Positions 7,305-8,506 of a stretch of DNA of 8,506 nt are shown here, one piece after another (position 1 is the first letter of the stretch; each line of letters starts with the position of its first letter). The notes beneath the pieces were generated by a model, which worked only from the letters and a program-made list of their open reading frames with translations, ran no database searches and was not told where the DNA came from. Source of the DNA: F1-60-MAGs149 sp037133215. GTDB lineage: Bacteria; Actinomycetota; Thermoleophilia; Gaiellales; F1-60-MAGs149. Made by a program: the position numbers and the translations under genes. The stretch lies in NCBI GenBank assembly GCA_037133215.1, contig JBAXOM010000090.1:1-8506 (forward strand). The letters run 5' to 3'.

Positions 7305-7310
7305 GGAGGC

Positions 7311-8506
7311 ATGGCATCGCCAGAGACCATGCCGTTTCTCGCCGATCGTCCGCTAGCACCTGTCGACGTTGCGGACATCGAGCGACGGGCACGTCTCTTG
7401 TCAGGCGTACTCAGCGTTCAGCCGGGCAAAACGGACGACCAGGTTGACGTCACGTACGACCCCGACGTCTTGCGAGCCGAACTGCTCCGGCTGCAATTAG
7501 AAAGCCCCTACCTGCGGCTAGCGGGGCAGGAATCTCTCGGCGCCCGCCTTCGTCATGCGTTAGCACCTCGACGTCTTTCGCATACGGTCTCCTTGCTGTG
7601 GCATGCGCCAAACCGCGTCGCACTTGCCTTTGTCGGCATCACGCTCGTCTTGCTCCTTGTCGGCGTGGTTGTGGAGCGGTTCTCCGAGACCGCAGCACTG
7701 CCAATCTGGGCTGTCGCGTACTTCACCGGCGGCTGGTTCGCTCTCCGGACGACGCTGGGGTCCTTGCGTCATCGCAAGCTCGACGTCGATTTGCTGATGT
7801 TGATCGCCGCCGCCGGAGCTGCCGCCGTCGGTGCCTACTGGGAGGGGACAGTTCTTCTGTTCCTCTTCTCGCTTGGCAACGTGCTCGAGGAGTTTGCGCT
7901 TGGTCGGACCGAGGCGTCGATTCGTGCCCTGATGGATTTGCGGCCCGAGATCGTCTTGATCAAGGAGGCAGACGGGTCGGAACGCGAAGTCCCAGCCGAC
8001 GAGATCGAGGTTGGCATGATCGCGATTGTGCGACCGGGCGACCGGATCCCCGTCGACGGCGTCGTCACGTTGGGTCAATCCGCGGTTGATCAATCGGCGA
8101 TCACGGGTGAGTCGTTGCCGGTTCCACGTGATGCGGGACAGGACGTTTTGGCGGGCTCGGTCAATCTCGATGGGTATCTCGAGGTGCGGATTGTGCGACG
8201 TGCTGATGAGACAGTGCTGGCGAAGGTGATCGATCTCGTCAAAGACGCGCGTGAGCAGCGGGCGCCGGCTCAACGCATGCTCGATCGCTACCAGCCGCTC
8301 TACGTCGTTGGTGTCCTCGGAATCAGCGGCGGGGCGTTGTTGGTTCTGTTGGCGATGGGCCATAGCTTCAACGAGGCGTTCTTGCAGTCGATGACGCTGC
8401 TGGTAGTCGCATCACCGTGCGCGCTGGTGATTTCTGTACCGGCAACGATGCTGTCGGCCATTGCGGCCGGCGCTCGTCACGGCATCCTCGTCAAGGGGTC
8501 GGGGCC
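7311..8506 (+). CDS. P1B-type heavy-metal P-type ATPase, SPC (P1B-4) type, C-terminus cut off by window edge
   Basis: This is the N-terminal 398 residues of an inner-membrane ATP-driven metal cation exporter. Residues about 29-61 (GVLSV...VDVTYDP) keep the pattern of an HMA ferredoxin-like domain but have no CxxC. Hydrophobic segments lie at about 103-122 and 128-146, the second holding the GG kink (G140-G141) that forms the metal-entry platform. A further membrane block covers about 158-197. The actuator domain follows: PGDRIPVDG at 242-250 and T265-G-E-S268, the dephosphorylation loop. The next membrane pair contains S368-P-C370, the ion-binding motif, followed by ARHGILVKG. SPC rather than CPC is typical of P1B-4 pumps (Co2+, Fe2+, sometimes Zn2+ or other metals). 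The DKTGT phosphorylation site should lie just past the edge. ATG 7311 is preferred because it is the first possible start after the in-frame stop at 7281. ATG 7329 is the alternative. The substrate cannot be fixed from this part alone. Confidence 0.96.
   Translation, partial: MASPETMPFLADRPLAPVDVADIERRARLLSGVLSVQPGKTDDQVDVTYDPDVLRAELLRLQLESPYLRLAGQESLGARLRHALAPRRLSHTVSLLWHAPNRVALAFVGITLVLLLVGVVVERFSETAALPIWAVAYFTGGWFALRTTLGSLRHRKLDVDLLMLIAAAGAAAVGAYWEGTVLLFLFSLGNVLEEFALGRTEASIRALMDLRPEIVLIKEADGSEREVPADEIEVGMIAIVRPGDRIPVDGVVTLGQSAVDQSAITGESLPVPRDAGQDVLAGSVNLDGYLEVRIVRRADETVLAKVIDLVKDAREQRAPAQRMLDRYQPLYVVGVLGISGGALLVLLAMGHSFNEAFLQSMTLLVVASPCALVISVPATMLSAIAAGARHGILVKGSG

Larger units (their letters stand above)
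7187..7310. other. Divergent intergenic region (124 bases)
   Basis: This is the only non-coding stretch in the window, between two divergent starts. It contains the candidate promoter elements and palindrome listed separately. I see no tRNA, terminator hairpin, riboswitch-like structure or repeated operator copies. A short minus-strand frame (7392-7183) crosses it but overlaps the 5' part of the ATPase gene and has no recognisable product. Confidence 0.8.

Noticed and set aside
7183..7392. 69-residue minus-strand frame whose TGA overlaps the giant gene's ATG (ATGA)
   Set aside because: The ATGA overlap looks like translational coupling, but the frame lies mostly over the ATPase 5' region and intergenic DNA and its product resembles nothing. 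The giant gene has its own SD-like site.
7560..8363. 267-residue minus-strand frame
   Set aside because: It is a shadow of the P-type ATPase: the plus frame carries TGES, PGD and SPC motifs, while this one is Arg/Gln/Asp-rich without any domain.
7311..8506. Copper or zinc/cadmium exporter (CopA/ZntA type)
   Set aside because: Those carry CPC in the ion-binding helix and usually a CxxC in the N-terminal domain. Here the motif is SPC and there is no CxxC.

Overview
This window holds two divergently transcribed genes, and both run off an edge. On the minus strand, one uninterrupted reading frame starts at an ATG at 7186 and is still open at base 2. It gives at least 2,395 residues (very roughly 240 kDa) of a secreted, modular, Ser/Thr/Gly/Ala-rich beta-sandwich protein. 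On the plus strand, from 7311 to the right edge, are the first 398 residues of a P1B-type (heavy-metal) P-type ATPase. A 124-base intergenic region separates them and should hold both promoters.

The giant protein reads as follows, with residue numbers counted from the ATG. A Sec signal peptide (1-30) is followed by a short Thr/Pro-rich stretch. Next come five consecutive DUF11-like modules (about 60-770), each marked by a Cys-x(7-8)-Cys hairpin. Then come four PKD/K319L-like Ig-fold domains (about 778-1236), with a 54-residue strongly basic Lys/Arg/Ala/Gln linker between the first and second. A junction segment with two cysteines follows (about 1237-1326). After it are two complete tandem copies of a 347-residue unit that I do not recognise (1327-1673 and 1674-2020). 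A beta-rich tail of at least 375 residues begins like a third, diverged copy. No catalytic motif was found. The layout suggests a cell-surface or extracellular structural or adhesive protein. The anchoring signal, if any, lies beyond the left edge.

The ATPase begins with an HMA-like fold that lacks the CxxC metal site. It then shows the GG-kinked membrane helix, the actuator-domain TGES loop, and an SPC motif in the ion-binding helix where copper and zinc pumps have CPC. SPC marks the P1B-4 group (Co2+/Fe2+ and related exporters). The phosphorylation and nucleotide-binding domains lie beyond the right edge. Nothing in the sequence links its function to the giant protein apart from the shared intergenic region.

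The DNA is G+C-rich. The combination of giant DUF11/PKD proteins, a probable leaderless ATPase transcript and an SPC-type metal pump would fit a high-G+C Gram-positive such as an actinobacterium. That assignment is an inference with no marker gene behind it. No RNA genes, insertion sequences, CRISPR arrays or terminators were seen.
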